This document shows positions 12,201 through 24,200 of a stretch of DNA of 64,000 nucleotides, in pieces. Position 1 is the first letter of the stretch. The number at the start of each line of letters is the position of its first letter. Origin of the DNA: Takakia lepidozioides (Eukaryota > Streptophyta > Takakiopsida > Takakiales > Takakiaceae); contig CM060733.1 in assembly GCA_030704615.1 (NCBI GenBank), positions 1,116,001 to 1,180,000 of the forward strand. Reading direction: 5' to 3'. The notes beneath the pieces were generated by a model that saw nothing but the letters and a program-made list of their open reading frames with translations, was not told the DNA's origin and made no database searches. A program made the position numbers and the translations under genes.

Positions 12201-15200
12201 AATTTATTTCACAATCAGCCAAGGTCTGCAATACCAAGGAGATAATTTTTGCAGCTTGTCTTTTTGCCCTTCCCCTTCTTAAGGGTAGCAGAAAAACCTG
12301 GTCCCTTAACGGATTCTCTATATGTTTGCTTCTTATCAACTGAAGAGAAATGCCCCTTGTCATGGTAAGCAAATCCTAACAACGGCAAATATTTCTCGCG
12401 TGTGGTCTGTTTGTCAACCCACATAGGCTCGCAACATATCTTCTAGGACTTGGTTCACTTGCTTGGTCTAGCGATCACTTTGTGGATGCTCTCCACTACT
12501 GATGGTCCAATTTGTATCCAAAATTTGAACCATGGCTGTCCAGAAATGACCCGGAAATCTAGGATCCCTATCCGACACTATGGACTTCCAAGGGTTAGGC
12601 AGGGTTGGATCTCTAATAGCTAGTACCAAGGGTTATTCTCAGAGCAAAGGGGGAGTCCTCGGGCGCTGCTTAGCCAGACCATGTTAGTCACTGGGATAGA
12701 GATCCACAGGCCTGAATTTGACATTTTTAGGTTTTGCTGGTTACTCTCGGAAGTAGAGACTAGAAAGTTTAATCCAGCCCAACGATACCCCAACCATGAG
12801 CAACAGTTGTATGTGATCATATATACTCATTTGCCCAAGATAAAAGATGTTGTATTTAGTGGTTCTCGACAGGTTGGCAAAGATGGTACATTTTATTCCT
12901 TCTAAGAAGAAGGTTGGAGCTCGTGAAGTAGCATAGTTGTTTATTCAGGATAGCGTTCGTCTACATGGATTGCCCTTTGCCATCTTGCGACTGTTCACCT
13001 TCCTTTGCTTCGTCATTAGTCTTTTCAGCTTCTACTATTGTCCTATACTATTTCCAGCCTTGCTTGGTCCCTAACCAAGTCTTACTAAATTGGTCCATAT
13101 CACATCCTGGCCATGTTTCGTACGCATGCTGACTGTCCTGTCTCAGAAGCAGAGAGACTAGCAGACAAAGCAAGAGTAAAAGTAGAAAAATTTGCCTTCC
13201 TGAGTTAAGGAATAAGATTGTACTCATAAGACGTTGTTTGCCGTAGCCTTGTGGCCATTGACCCCGCGCCCAGTTTGAGCAGGAACAAAAGGAACAGAAC
13301 CTACCTCTGTCAGGGGCTGACGTTGGTAGTAAGACTTACCTTCATATAAAGAATTAATCCGGGTTTTCCAGATATCCTCTAGAAATCCCTTCACACAAGC
13401 ATCAATCTGCTGTGTGTGATTTGCCCAAAAACTAGGCCTCAGGAGGGGCCTGGACTTTTGGCTCAGCCTCGAGACTTTCAAAGTTGGTAAACAGGGGTAC
13501 AGGCACAGTTAAGGAATAAGAGTTGATCACAATGCATCATACTATTTTTAAAAATGCCAATAGTAATTGGAGAAGAGTTCCAACAAGAATTTGGAGGAGC
13601 AGGACCCACCGTGACTATGAGCTTCGGCATGAGGTCAGTGAGTTCTGCTTGCATGACTGCCACTTGCTGGGAGCTTGATGCCAGCTTCTCCAGTCCTACC
13701 TCATACCTCCTCTTCTGCCGGAGGTTCTCTTCCCTCTTTGCAACCAAAAGCGTCTGCACAATGCATCTTGGATCTTTATAACACAAGTAATAATCATACA
13801 CTGTATATGGGTTCATCTGTGAATCCTCATTCCCCACTCCAAACCGAATTAGCAGCTAACCTGTGATTTGGACTAACTAAACTGTGAGCTCCTCTGGGCA
13901 ATAGAGCCCTACCAATTACCAGCACCCTTCTGACATGATTCCAGCATATCGACCATGTTTGTGACCTACTTGTGATGGTTAGAGCTCGAGTGTAATGAAA
14001 TAACCACTGAGTACCACCAACCTTGTGGTCAAGGGCTGCCGATGGTTTGGCCTACAACATCCACTAATAAACAGGAAAGACCTGGCCTTGTTATAGACAC
14101 TTGTCTCTCCTGCAACTGTCAGCTCAAATTTGCCTCTTCCTATCTGGCCCCTTTCACTTGGTTTCTCCATCGGCCCAGATATCTGCAGGTTAAGGGGAAC
14201 ACCCAGGTGCTGCCCTGTCTGAGGATTCAATATTTCAGTTGCTGCCTTATCTTAGCTAGTCCAGCATTTCCTCCAAACATTAATCTACACAGACAGCCCC
14301 CACAGCAGTGTCAAATAAGAAGGGATGTTAGAAAATATGCTAAATATTCACCTGAAAGCTGGAGATCAACTCGAGGAAGGATGTGGGTGTAAGATAATTG
14401 AAGCGGCCCAATTGTTCCTTGAACTTCAGAGAATATACCCTTACTGATTCATGAAAAGTCTGCACCATGACATCCACCTCATTGGTTCAGTCTCATTTAG
14501 AATGGAGCTACTTACAGTTTAAAACTTGTTCACTCCGAATTGTGCTTAGGCACCCAGAGCATCCCATCTTCCATAAGGTCTGGACACAATAAATTCCACA
14601 TGTATTGTGATATGAGATGTGAATTCTTTCTGAGCTATATTACCCATCCATATGTCAGCTCATGTTTCTTCTGGGTGGTGGGTCAGATCGAGGGTTCAAG
14701 GCCTGCATACCTTGCATATCAGTACGATGCTGTTGCGGATGTTGTCCTCCAGGTCCATTGTTCTCAAAAACTTATTGGCCACCGCCTCCAGTGCATCTAT
14801 AGGCCATTCCTGTAGTCCAAGTCCACATGTAAATGTACATCTTGCTGAACAAGTGCCTCTCATGTCACACGAATAGAATGTACTCATAAGATATTGTTTG
14901 CCGTAGCCTTGTGGCCACTGACCCCGCGCCCAGTTTGAGCGAACACAAAGGGACAGAAACTACCTTTGTCAGGGCTGATGCCGGTGTCACATGAATAGAC
15001 ATGAACCGTTAGTATACATCAGCCCCACCTTCCCCCTACTTGTGTAGGAAGGTGGGAATGTAATCATTGGACTTATTTGTCAAGGCGCAGCTTGAATGCA
15101 GGCTATCGTACAGAAAATAAGGTAAAAAAGTATATACTCTTTGACAATGTGCCTGTGCCCACCAAAATAAACCTGCAGGACTCTAGGCAAGCTTTTGCTC

Positions 15201-18200
15201 ATCAATCATATGAGAATCATATGCATCGTCTTCCTCATAAACATAAAGCCATCCAGTCAAGTGTTGTACCTGAAACCAATCTATAGTGCAACAATTGACC
15301 AGAGAAGGGAACTGGCGGAGCCGGTCTTTGAAAGCTTGCCCCACGGGACTCATTGCAAATATGATGTGCAGATTTGCCTTACACTTGTCCACAAAGTACT
15401 TCCAGACATCCGGCATTGTCTCTAGGATTTTCCCTTCCTTGGCAGCTTTATCCCTCGCTGCTTCCACAATCTGGGCCTTTTCGTCGTTTGGATACATGTT
15501 TGGCACCTATGCACAGTGATAGTCAGAGTCTCTGTCACAAGCACTGTGCCTGAACAGAGTTTTCAATAGTGGCTTGTTAGGGCCATTAACATAAGAAAAT
15601 AGGATCTGATAGATGTCATCTCAAAATACTTATTGGGTTTTACATGAACTGTGCAATCTAGTGAAACCGATAGATGGGGTGCCCTATCAGGAAGAAACAA
15701 TACGTGGAGGACGTCCCTGATAACACCATGCATTCAGATCCTTCTACACTCAAGACCACTTTAGAATGAGAGGACGGTGTATGTACCTCAATCTTCTTTG
15801 CAGTCTATAACAACTAATTCAGTGCAACGAGAAACATGATTAATCCTCGTGTTCATGACAATGTGAACATGGTGGCAATGGATCACTATACAAACAACTT
15901 TTCTTATTAGGAGCTTGTGGCTTTGTCAATGCTTACCTCACCAGAATTGAGAAGGTTGTTGATATCCTCAACAAACCCTTCATCAGTAATTTGAGTGTCG
16001 CTGAACAAGAACACACCGGGTACAGCGGGCTCTGCACCTGACTTTTTACACATCATCATCAAATCGTCTCGCCATTCGATTTTGGTGTAGCTCTTACTTA
16101 TTTCCACCTGCCAAAATGTTAAAAATTATTCATGAATATTGTTTAACATGCGACATGAATATGGAAATTATAAGGTTCCTTTAAAGAAAGATCTCTTCAA
16201 GAGGACACACTTTTGGCGTTGTTTACCCTTCCACATGTCCTACATTGCATGGACCACCAACAACCAGTTCTGACAACTATGCACCCTGATATTGACAAAA
16301 AGATACCTCATAAAACATTGTGTCATAACTCCCCCATTGTGTTCAACCAACTGTCTGTTTCTCTCATGTCTCAATGTCTATTTCCCTTGGGGCATAAAGT
16401 TTCTTTCTTACTTTTTTCCTTCTTGCCTTGTGTCTGTAGTGTGCCTTTTAGACCTCCTGCAGCCATAATGAGTTTCTTCCCTTCTTTCCTACTCAATTTT
16501 TGGCCTGTGCTTGTTGGGGGCCCCACTGTCTTAAATACTTCTTTCTTTAGTCCCATAAGCTCTTTCAGCTTCCTGTGGAGGTCACAAGTTTCTATCTTTC
16601 CCTTGAGCTTTAGTTGCTTTTGGGCTGTTCGTGGCCCTCTCTCTTTGTTTCTTTCTTCCTCTTTTGTCGCGTTATTAGACCTGCCTTGGAGTACGGATCT
16701 GCTATATGGGTTGATAACTCCAACCAGGCTAAGTCTCTAGAATCCATTCAAGTGGGGGTGCTTAAGGAGTGTATGTCAGCATGCTCCAAAACAGCCAATG
16801 TGGCTGTTCGGGGTGAGTTTGGCATTCCATCCTTAAGCTCCCGACGAGATGAATTCAAGGTCAGATGGTGGGGTCAGCTGCAACATATGCCCAACACCAG
16901 ATATCCTAAATTAATCGACTCTATATCTTGGAAACAGGACCGCCCTGTCAAACAGGCTAAGTCCTGGCAGAAGAGAGTAGAAGAGATCCTCAAGGACCTG
17001 GACCTGGATCCGCAAGTCTTGACCCTGCTGGATAAATCTGACTTAGAGGCTGTAGTGTCCTCAGCCATGTCTGTTGCCATGAGATTGTCTGATGAAAATG
17101 AAGTTAGGCAGAAAACTTCCCTGAACTTGTTTCCAGTCTGTGACATGGGGGAGGACATCTTGGATGACCTCAAGGGTCTACCCACTCTCGGCACTATTGA
17201 AATTTAAACTCAGGGCAGGAAGCCTACCTTTGAACAGCAAACAGAAGCAGAGAGGAAAGGGAGAGTGCAATTGCCCGTTGTGTGGGCAATCTGAAGACAG
17301 TATTCATTTTCTGATACACTGTCCGGGGTTCTCTCACCAAAGAGACGCTCTCTTCAAATCTATTAAGGGAATTGTGCCTGTACCCCTGTTTACCAACTTT
17401 GAAAGTCTCGAGGCTGAGCCAAAAGCCCAGGCCCTCCTGAGGCCTAGTTTTTGGGCAAATCACACACAGCAGATTGATGCTTGTGTGAAGGGATTTCTAG
17501 AGGATATCTGGAAAACCCGGATTAATTCTTTATATGGAGGTAAGTCTTACTACCAACATCAGCCCCTGACAGAGGTAGGTTCTGTCCCTTTTGTTCCCGC
17601 TCAAACTGGGCGCGGGGTCAATGGCCACAAGGCTACGGCAAACAACGTCTTATGAGTACAATCTTTCTTCCTCTTCCTCTTGTTTCCTCTCTCATGTTTT
17701 TTCCATTTTGTCCCATAAGCTCTTTGAGCTTTCCGCGGACGTTATGAAGTACCATTTCATTTCCACATCCCATAAGCTCCTTGAGATTCCCACGGACATT
17801 ATAAAGTACCATTTCATTTCATTTCATTTCATTTCTTTCTTGAGCAGGCAGCCCAGTGGTTGGCTGTTTGTGCCTTGCCTGTGCATAATCAGGGTGATCC
17901 TGGGTTCAATCCTTCAACCATCCATTTGGCCCTCGGAGGCCTGTGCAAAGAGCAGTAGGCTCTGTAAATCCACTGAACGTCAAAAGTGATTAAGGCTATT
18001 GTAGTGTCAGCTCCATTTCTAGGAGGACTCCAACAGGGAGGGGTTGTTTGGGGTTTGATTTCCTCCCTGTTTCCAGTCTGTGACATGGGGGAGGATATCA
18101 TGGATGACCTCAAGGGTCTACCCACTCTCAGCACCAGACTGAAATTTAAACTCAGGGCAGGAAGCCTACCTTTGAACAGTAAACAGAAGCAGAGAGGAAA

Positions 18201-21200
18201 GGGAGAGTGTAATTGCCCGTTGTGTGGGCAACCCAAAGACAATATTTATTTTCTGATTCACTGTCCGGGGTACTCTCACCAGAGAGACGCTCTCCTCCAA
18301 CCTATCAAGAGAATTGTGCCTGTACCTCTGTTTACCAACTTTGAAAGTCTCGAGGCTGAGCCAAAAGCCCAAGCCCTTCTGAGGCCTAGTTTTTGGGCAA
18401 ATCACACACAGCAGATTGATGCTTGTGTAAAGGGATTTCTAGAGGATATCTGGAAAACCTGGATCAATTCTATGTATAAAGGTAAGTCTTACTACCAATG
18501 TCAGCCCCTGACAGAGGTGGGTTCTGTCCCTTTGGTTTCCGCTCAAACTGGGCGCGGGGTCAATGGCCACAAGGCTACGGCAAACAACGTCTTATGAGTA
18601 CATTCTGTTTGGGGTTTGTAGAACAGTGCATTGTTTATGTCACTCCACTGGACGTAATAAACATCTTCATTGCTTCCTTTCTTTTTCCGCCTTTTCTGTG
18701 TATAGGGACAAGGCAGTTTTAGGTGCATCAGGAGCCCCTCTTCATTTGGCTGTCCTCTCTAAACCCAAATAACAAAAACCAATAAGGAAACTCCATTACA
18801 ACCCAAAAGCTAGGTACTGAGGCCCCAAGGACACCCTACTGGGTCTGCAACAAACCACCCACATGCCAGCCAAGACAAAAGGGTCTCAACCTCCCTTGTT
18901 TTAAGCCAATATACTCATAAATCTGTGAAGATTTTCTAGTCAGACCAACAAACTACACGTTGAGCATGAAACAGGGCAGCTTAAGGACAAGGTATAAGCT
19001 CCTACCTGATAAACCTCCATTGAATAGATGGATGCAGAAAGGCGGGTCAAGCTCTGCCGTCCACTCCCTCCCACCCCGACAAGCAACATGTGGCCCCCGG
19101 GTTGCTTCAGAATGCGACAAATCCGAGAGACATGCTCAACAGCAAATAGGAAGATGGCCAGATTCATAGGACGCTTGCTGACGCCATTGAAGTCATTCAA
19201 ATAGGCCTCTACTTGTTTTAACAGTGATGGCACATCCGTCACCTCATCATAAAGGCGGTCATCAGGGTCCTCAATTGTGTAGTCTCCGAAAAAACAGCTG
19301 CAAGAATGCCATGAGTTAGTAGCCACCATCATGTCAATTTCAAAGTGAGTTCTGTTAGGGTTTTTTATTGACAGCTAGGGATGGTTGCACCAGAAGGTTC
19401 CACCACAAGGGTGTACCAGGAGGTTCCAGAGAACCTGTGTAGGATTTAAGGGAAAGGCTGAGGCATGCCCAGCACTTCTTCTAGCATGTAGGTTGATGTG
19501 CTCTCCTAGTAGATTGCAGAGAGGAGAAGTCCAGCATCTACTGTCAACTCTGTAAGCTTTCTTTTGTAGTAGGGAGCAAGGACTCCAGTTTTTGTTGCTC
19601 TATGTGAGCTGCCCAGCCAACAGGGCCAGGGTTTTAGGCTCAGCCTTGAGACTTTGGAAGTTGGTGCACAAAGGTGCAAGGACTCTGTTCTTGATGGTCC
19701 TGAAGAGGGTCGCTCTCTGATGAGAATACCCATTGTAGCACAAGAACACCCCAAAGGCTGCTGTAGTAGAGGACATCCCAAGCATCCAGGGGCTCCTGCT
19801 GCTTCTCATTGCCATCCATTGGGGCCTCGTCCGGGTTTCATCCCATGGAAGAGAGGGGTTTTCAATTTGAATTGAATGAGGGTTCTAGTTCTTTGTGTTG
19901 TCACTGATGTGTCTCAATTCCAGCACTGCTTAGCTCTTTTTCTGTTTCACGTGTTTGTTTTTCCCTTCAGATGCAGGTGAATCTCCCACAGAAGTCTTCC
20001 ATCAGCAGTTAGAGAAACCTGAGTAGTCTTTCGACCAAGCTATTGTCTGACACTCATTTCTGCCTGGGACTCTTGATTGGGCTCTCAGCCATCCTCGACT
20101 AACATGCTCAGTACAAGTGATGGTGTTTCTCCAGGCCTTGATCTAAGCACACCTCCAATTCTGTCTCTATCATTCCAACCACCACTTCCTGGTTTGGACT
20201 GAGATCAAAAGGTGTTTTCCCACCACCAAGAGATCTGTGAAACGTTCGATTCGGAAGTGGCGCATAGAAAAATTCCACAATGAGGAGGTCAAGGCTGAGT
20301 ACGTCCAGGCCTTGCAAGAGGCTCTCCCTCATTTTGTCCAATCGCTCCAAGAACTTCAGTCACACTCTGTTAACGCAAGAAATGAAGTCGAAAGAGCAGT
20401 GGACTCTTGGGAGAGTTTCGTTTCCTCCGTGGCTGACAAGATCATTGGGAGGAAACTAATTGTCTGCGGTAGAGCAGTTAATTGGTGGACTAATGAGATT
20501 AAACTCAAGATAGCTGAGAGACGAGCCCTCTATAAAGAGTGCTGCAATTTGGAAACCAACAGAGAATTGTGGGCGAGGTACTACCAGCTCCGTAAAGATA
20601 TCAATCAGCTTGTTAGGTCTCAGAAGAAATTATACTGGGACAAGTTATACAGTGAAATAAACTCAAACCACCATGGTGGTAATGACAAGAAATTCTGGTT
20701 GGCCCTTCAACGTTTGTACAAACCGAAAAACGGTCAGCAAGTACAAGCGCTGAAGACTACTAAAGGTGCAGTGGTGACTTCATCGGTTGACATTGTCAAA
20801 ACCTTTGAAACTCACTACAGTATCCTTGGCAGAACTTCTAGGTCTAACAGTGAGGGGTCTTCTGCTGAATGGAGGGACACAGTTGGAAAAACTGTTCCTA
20901 TGATTCAAAACAGCCCTGATGAACTGGAGTATATTTCAATGGCTTATAATGCTCACATTAGTTCTTCTGAGATTGTGGAAGCAATTGAACATTTAAATGG
21001 ATATAAAGCTGGTGGACCTGATGGTATTGTCAACGAGCTTATCAAGCACGGTGGCGATCCCATGATAGAGGCCCTAGTTCTCCTCTTTAACCTTATCTGG
21101 AAGACTGAAATGATCCCCTTTCGCTGGCGACAGGGGGTCATTGTCAATCTATACAAGAAGGGTGACAGAGAAGAACCGGGGAACTACCGTGGCATCACGC

Positions 21201-24200
21201 TCCTCAATGCTGTTGGCAAGACATTCTGCAGAGTTATAAGTACTCGTCTCGAGGTTGATCTGGAGTCCAGAGGTTGTTTCCACGAAGGCCAAGCTGGCTT
21301 TCGGCGAAACAGGGGCTGTGTGGATCATATCTTCACTCTAAGCCAGATTATCCAGGGAAGGAAAAAAGAAGGGAAACCCACTTATGTCTTTTTCCTGGAT
21401 GTCAAAAAGGCTTATGACACAGTGTGGAGGGATGGCCTATGGTTCCGCCTCTGGTCTTGTGGGATCAAGGGAAAGATGTGGAGAGTTGTCCACAACTTGT
21501 ATGCTCACACCAAAAGCTGTGTCACTGTTAACGGACAGAAGTCCAACTTCTTTGACATAGACCAAGGTGTAGCTCAAGGATGTACTCTCTCCCCTCTGCT
21601 CTTCAATGTTTTCATCAATCAACTCCTCGAGGATGTGGAAAGTGAGGGATTTGGGTTAAGGGTGGGTGATACCACCATACCAGCCCTTATGTTTGCGGAT
21701 GACTTCGCAGGCATAGGGGAGACTCCAACCAATCTCCAGGAGTTGATTGATTGCGTGAAGAGATACTTTGATCTTTGGGGGCTAGAGGCTAATGTCAGCA
21801 AATGTGCAGTGGTAGCATTCAACGACAGAGGAGAGGGAGGAAGTGATCTTAAGTGGCAGTGGGGTAGCCAAGAGATCCCGGTCCTCCCTTCCTACACTTA
21901 CCTGGGCGTTGAGTTCTACTCCAATTGTAATTGGGATGCACATATCCGGAAAGTTGTTCAAACTGGCAAGGGCAAAGCTCTGGGGCTCACTAAATTTTTC
22001 CACTGCAGAGGGGTCAACTCTGAGGTTAAGAAAACGATGCTTCGTCGCGTTATTAGACCTGCCTTGGAGTACGGATCTGCTATATGGGTTGATAACTCCA
22101 ACCAGGCTAAGTCTCTAGAATCCATTCAAGTGGGGGTGCTTAAGGAGTGTATGTCAGCATGCTCCAAAACAGCCAATGTGGCTGTTCGGGGTGAGTTTGG
22201 CATTCCGTCCTTAAGCTCCCGACGAGATGAATTCAAGGTCAGATGGTGGGGTCAGCTGCAACATATGCCCAACACCAGATATCCTAAATTAATCGACTCT
22301 ATATCTTGGAAACAGGACCGCCCTGTCAAACAGGCTAAGTCCTGGCAGAAGAGAGTAGAAGAGATCCTCAAGGACCTGGACCTGGATCCGCAAGTCTTGA
22401 CCCTGCTGGATAAATCTGACTTAGAGGCTGTAGTGTCCTCAGCCATGTCTGTTGCCATGAGATTGTCTGATGAAAATGAAGTTAGGCAGAAAACTTCCCT
22501 GAACTTGTTTCCAGTCTGTGACATGGGGGAGGACATCTTGGATGACCTCAAGGGTCTACCCACTCTCGGCACTAGACTGAAATTTAAACTCAGGGCAGGA
22601 AGCCTACCTTTGAACAGCAAACAGAAGCAGAGAGGAAAGGGAGAGTGCAATTGCCCGTTGTGTGGGCAATCTGAAGACAGTATTCATTTTCTGATACACT
22701 GTCCGGGGTTCTCTCACCAAAGAGACGCTCTCTTCAAATCTATTAAGGGAATTGTGCCTGTACCCCTGTTTACCAACTTTGAAAGTCTCGAGGCTGAGCC
22801 AAAAGCCCAGGCCCTCCTGAGGCCTAGTTTTTGGGCAAATCACACACAGCAGATTGATGCTTGTGTGAAGGGATTTCTAGAGGATATCTGGAAAACCCGG
22901 ATTAATTCTTTATATGGAGGTAAGTCTTACTACCAACGTCAGCCCCTGACAGAGGTAGGTTCTGTCCCTTTTGTTCCCGCTCAAACTGGGCGCGGGGTCA
23001 ATGGCCACAAGGCTACGGCAAACAACGTCTTATGAGTACAATCTATCATTCCAACCTGGCGGAAGAGGGTAGAAGAGATTCTCAAGGAACTGAATCTTAG
23101 TCTGCATGTCTTGACCCTGCTGGATACATCTGACTTAGAGGCTCCAAAGCCATGTCTGTTGCCAGGAAATTGTCTGATGAAAATGAAATTAGGCAGAAAA
23201 CATCCCTGAATTTGTTTCCAGTCTGTGACATGGGGGAGGCCATCATGGATGACCTCAAGGGTTTACCCACTCTTGGCACTAGACTGAAATTTAAACTCAG
23301 CACGGGAAGCCTACCTTTGGACAGCAAACAGATGCAGAGAGGAAAGGGGGATTGCAAATGCCCGTTGTGTGGGCAGCCTGAAGACAATATTCATTTTCTG
23401 ATTCATTGTCCTGGGTACTCTCACCAGAGAGACGCCCTCTTCAAATCCATCAAGGGATTTGAGCCTGTACCTCTGTTAACCAAATTTGAAAATCTCGAGG
23501 AAGAGCCAAAAGCCCAGGCCCTTTGGGGCCTAGTTACTGGGCAAATAACACACAGCAGATTGATGCTTGTGTGCAGGGATTTCTAGAGGATATCTGGAAA
23601 ACTTGGATCAATTGTCTGTTCCAAGGTCTTATGAGTACATTCTATCGTTCCAACCCCCAATTTTTGCACAGCTCATTTGTACATAACAACTACTCCTATT
23701 TATTGAACTTGAGTATGAGAAGAGACCAGTACCTTCGTAACTCGAACTGTCCAATCTTCTTTACCCCTTCTCCTAAAAGAGCCTCAAACAGCTTGTCAAA
23801 ATCATGGTTGAAGTGCTTCTTTGTCATGATGCGAAGATATTCAATCAGCCAATCACGATCATGGTCATCCACCAAACGGTCATAAAATACACGGAGAACT
23901 TCATGGGCCCAGAGCCGAATATTCTGCTTTTCCGCAGGTTTTCCAAGAGGGACTGTTTCCGCATGTTGCAGCATCATTCCCTGTTATTTCAGCAGTACAA
24001 ACAATTTCTTGAACTGGTCTGATTGTTCGTCTTCAGTGCTCGACACTTTCCAGATCAGAAATGTGTGATCTCACATGGCTTTCCTACACCCTACTCCCTT
24101 TGATTGGTCTCTTGTACTTTGTTTGACAGCTAAAGCTGAGTGCGATTCCCACTTTTAAGGAAACTATAGTACAAAGAAACTGAAGGTGGATTGAAGTACA

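Larger units (their letters stand above)
9404..13753 (-). other. Dynein stalk and microtubule-binding domain (exons 30-33)
   Basis: Exon 30 begins the outgoing coiled coil with [19 protein letters not shown]. Exon 31 continues it with [20 protein letters not shown] and enters the microtubule-binding head with [19 protein letters not shown]. Exon 32 completes the head ([20 protein letters not shown]) and starts the returning coil, which finishes in exon 33 before [11 protein letters not shown] of AAA5. Head and coil lengths look ordinary for axonemal dyneins. The intron at 11183-13609 holds Ty3/Gypsy debris and a LINE-B copy. Confidence 0.93.
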
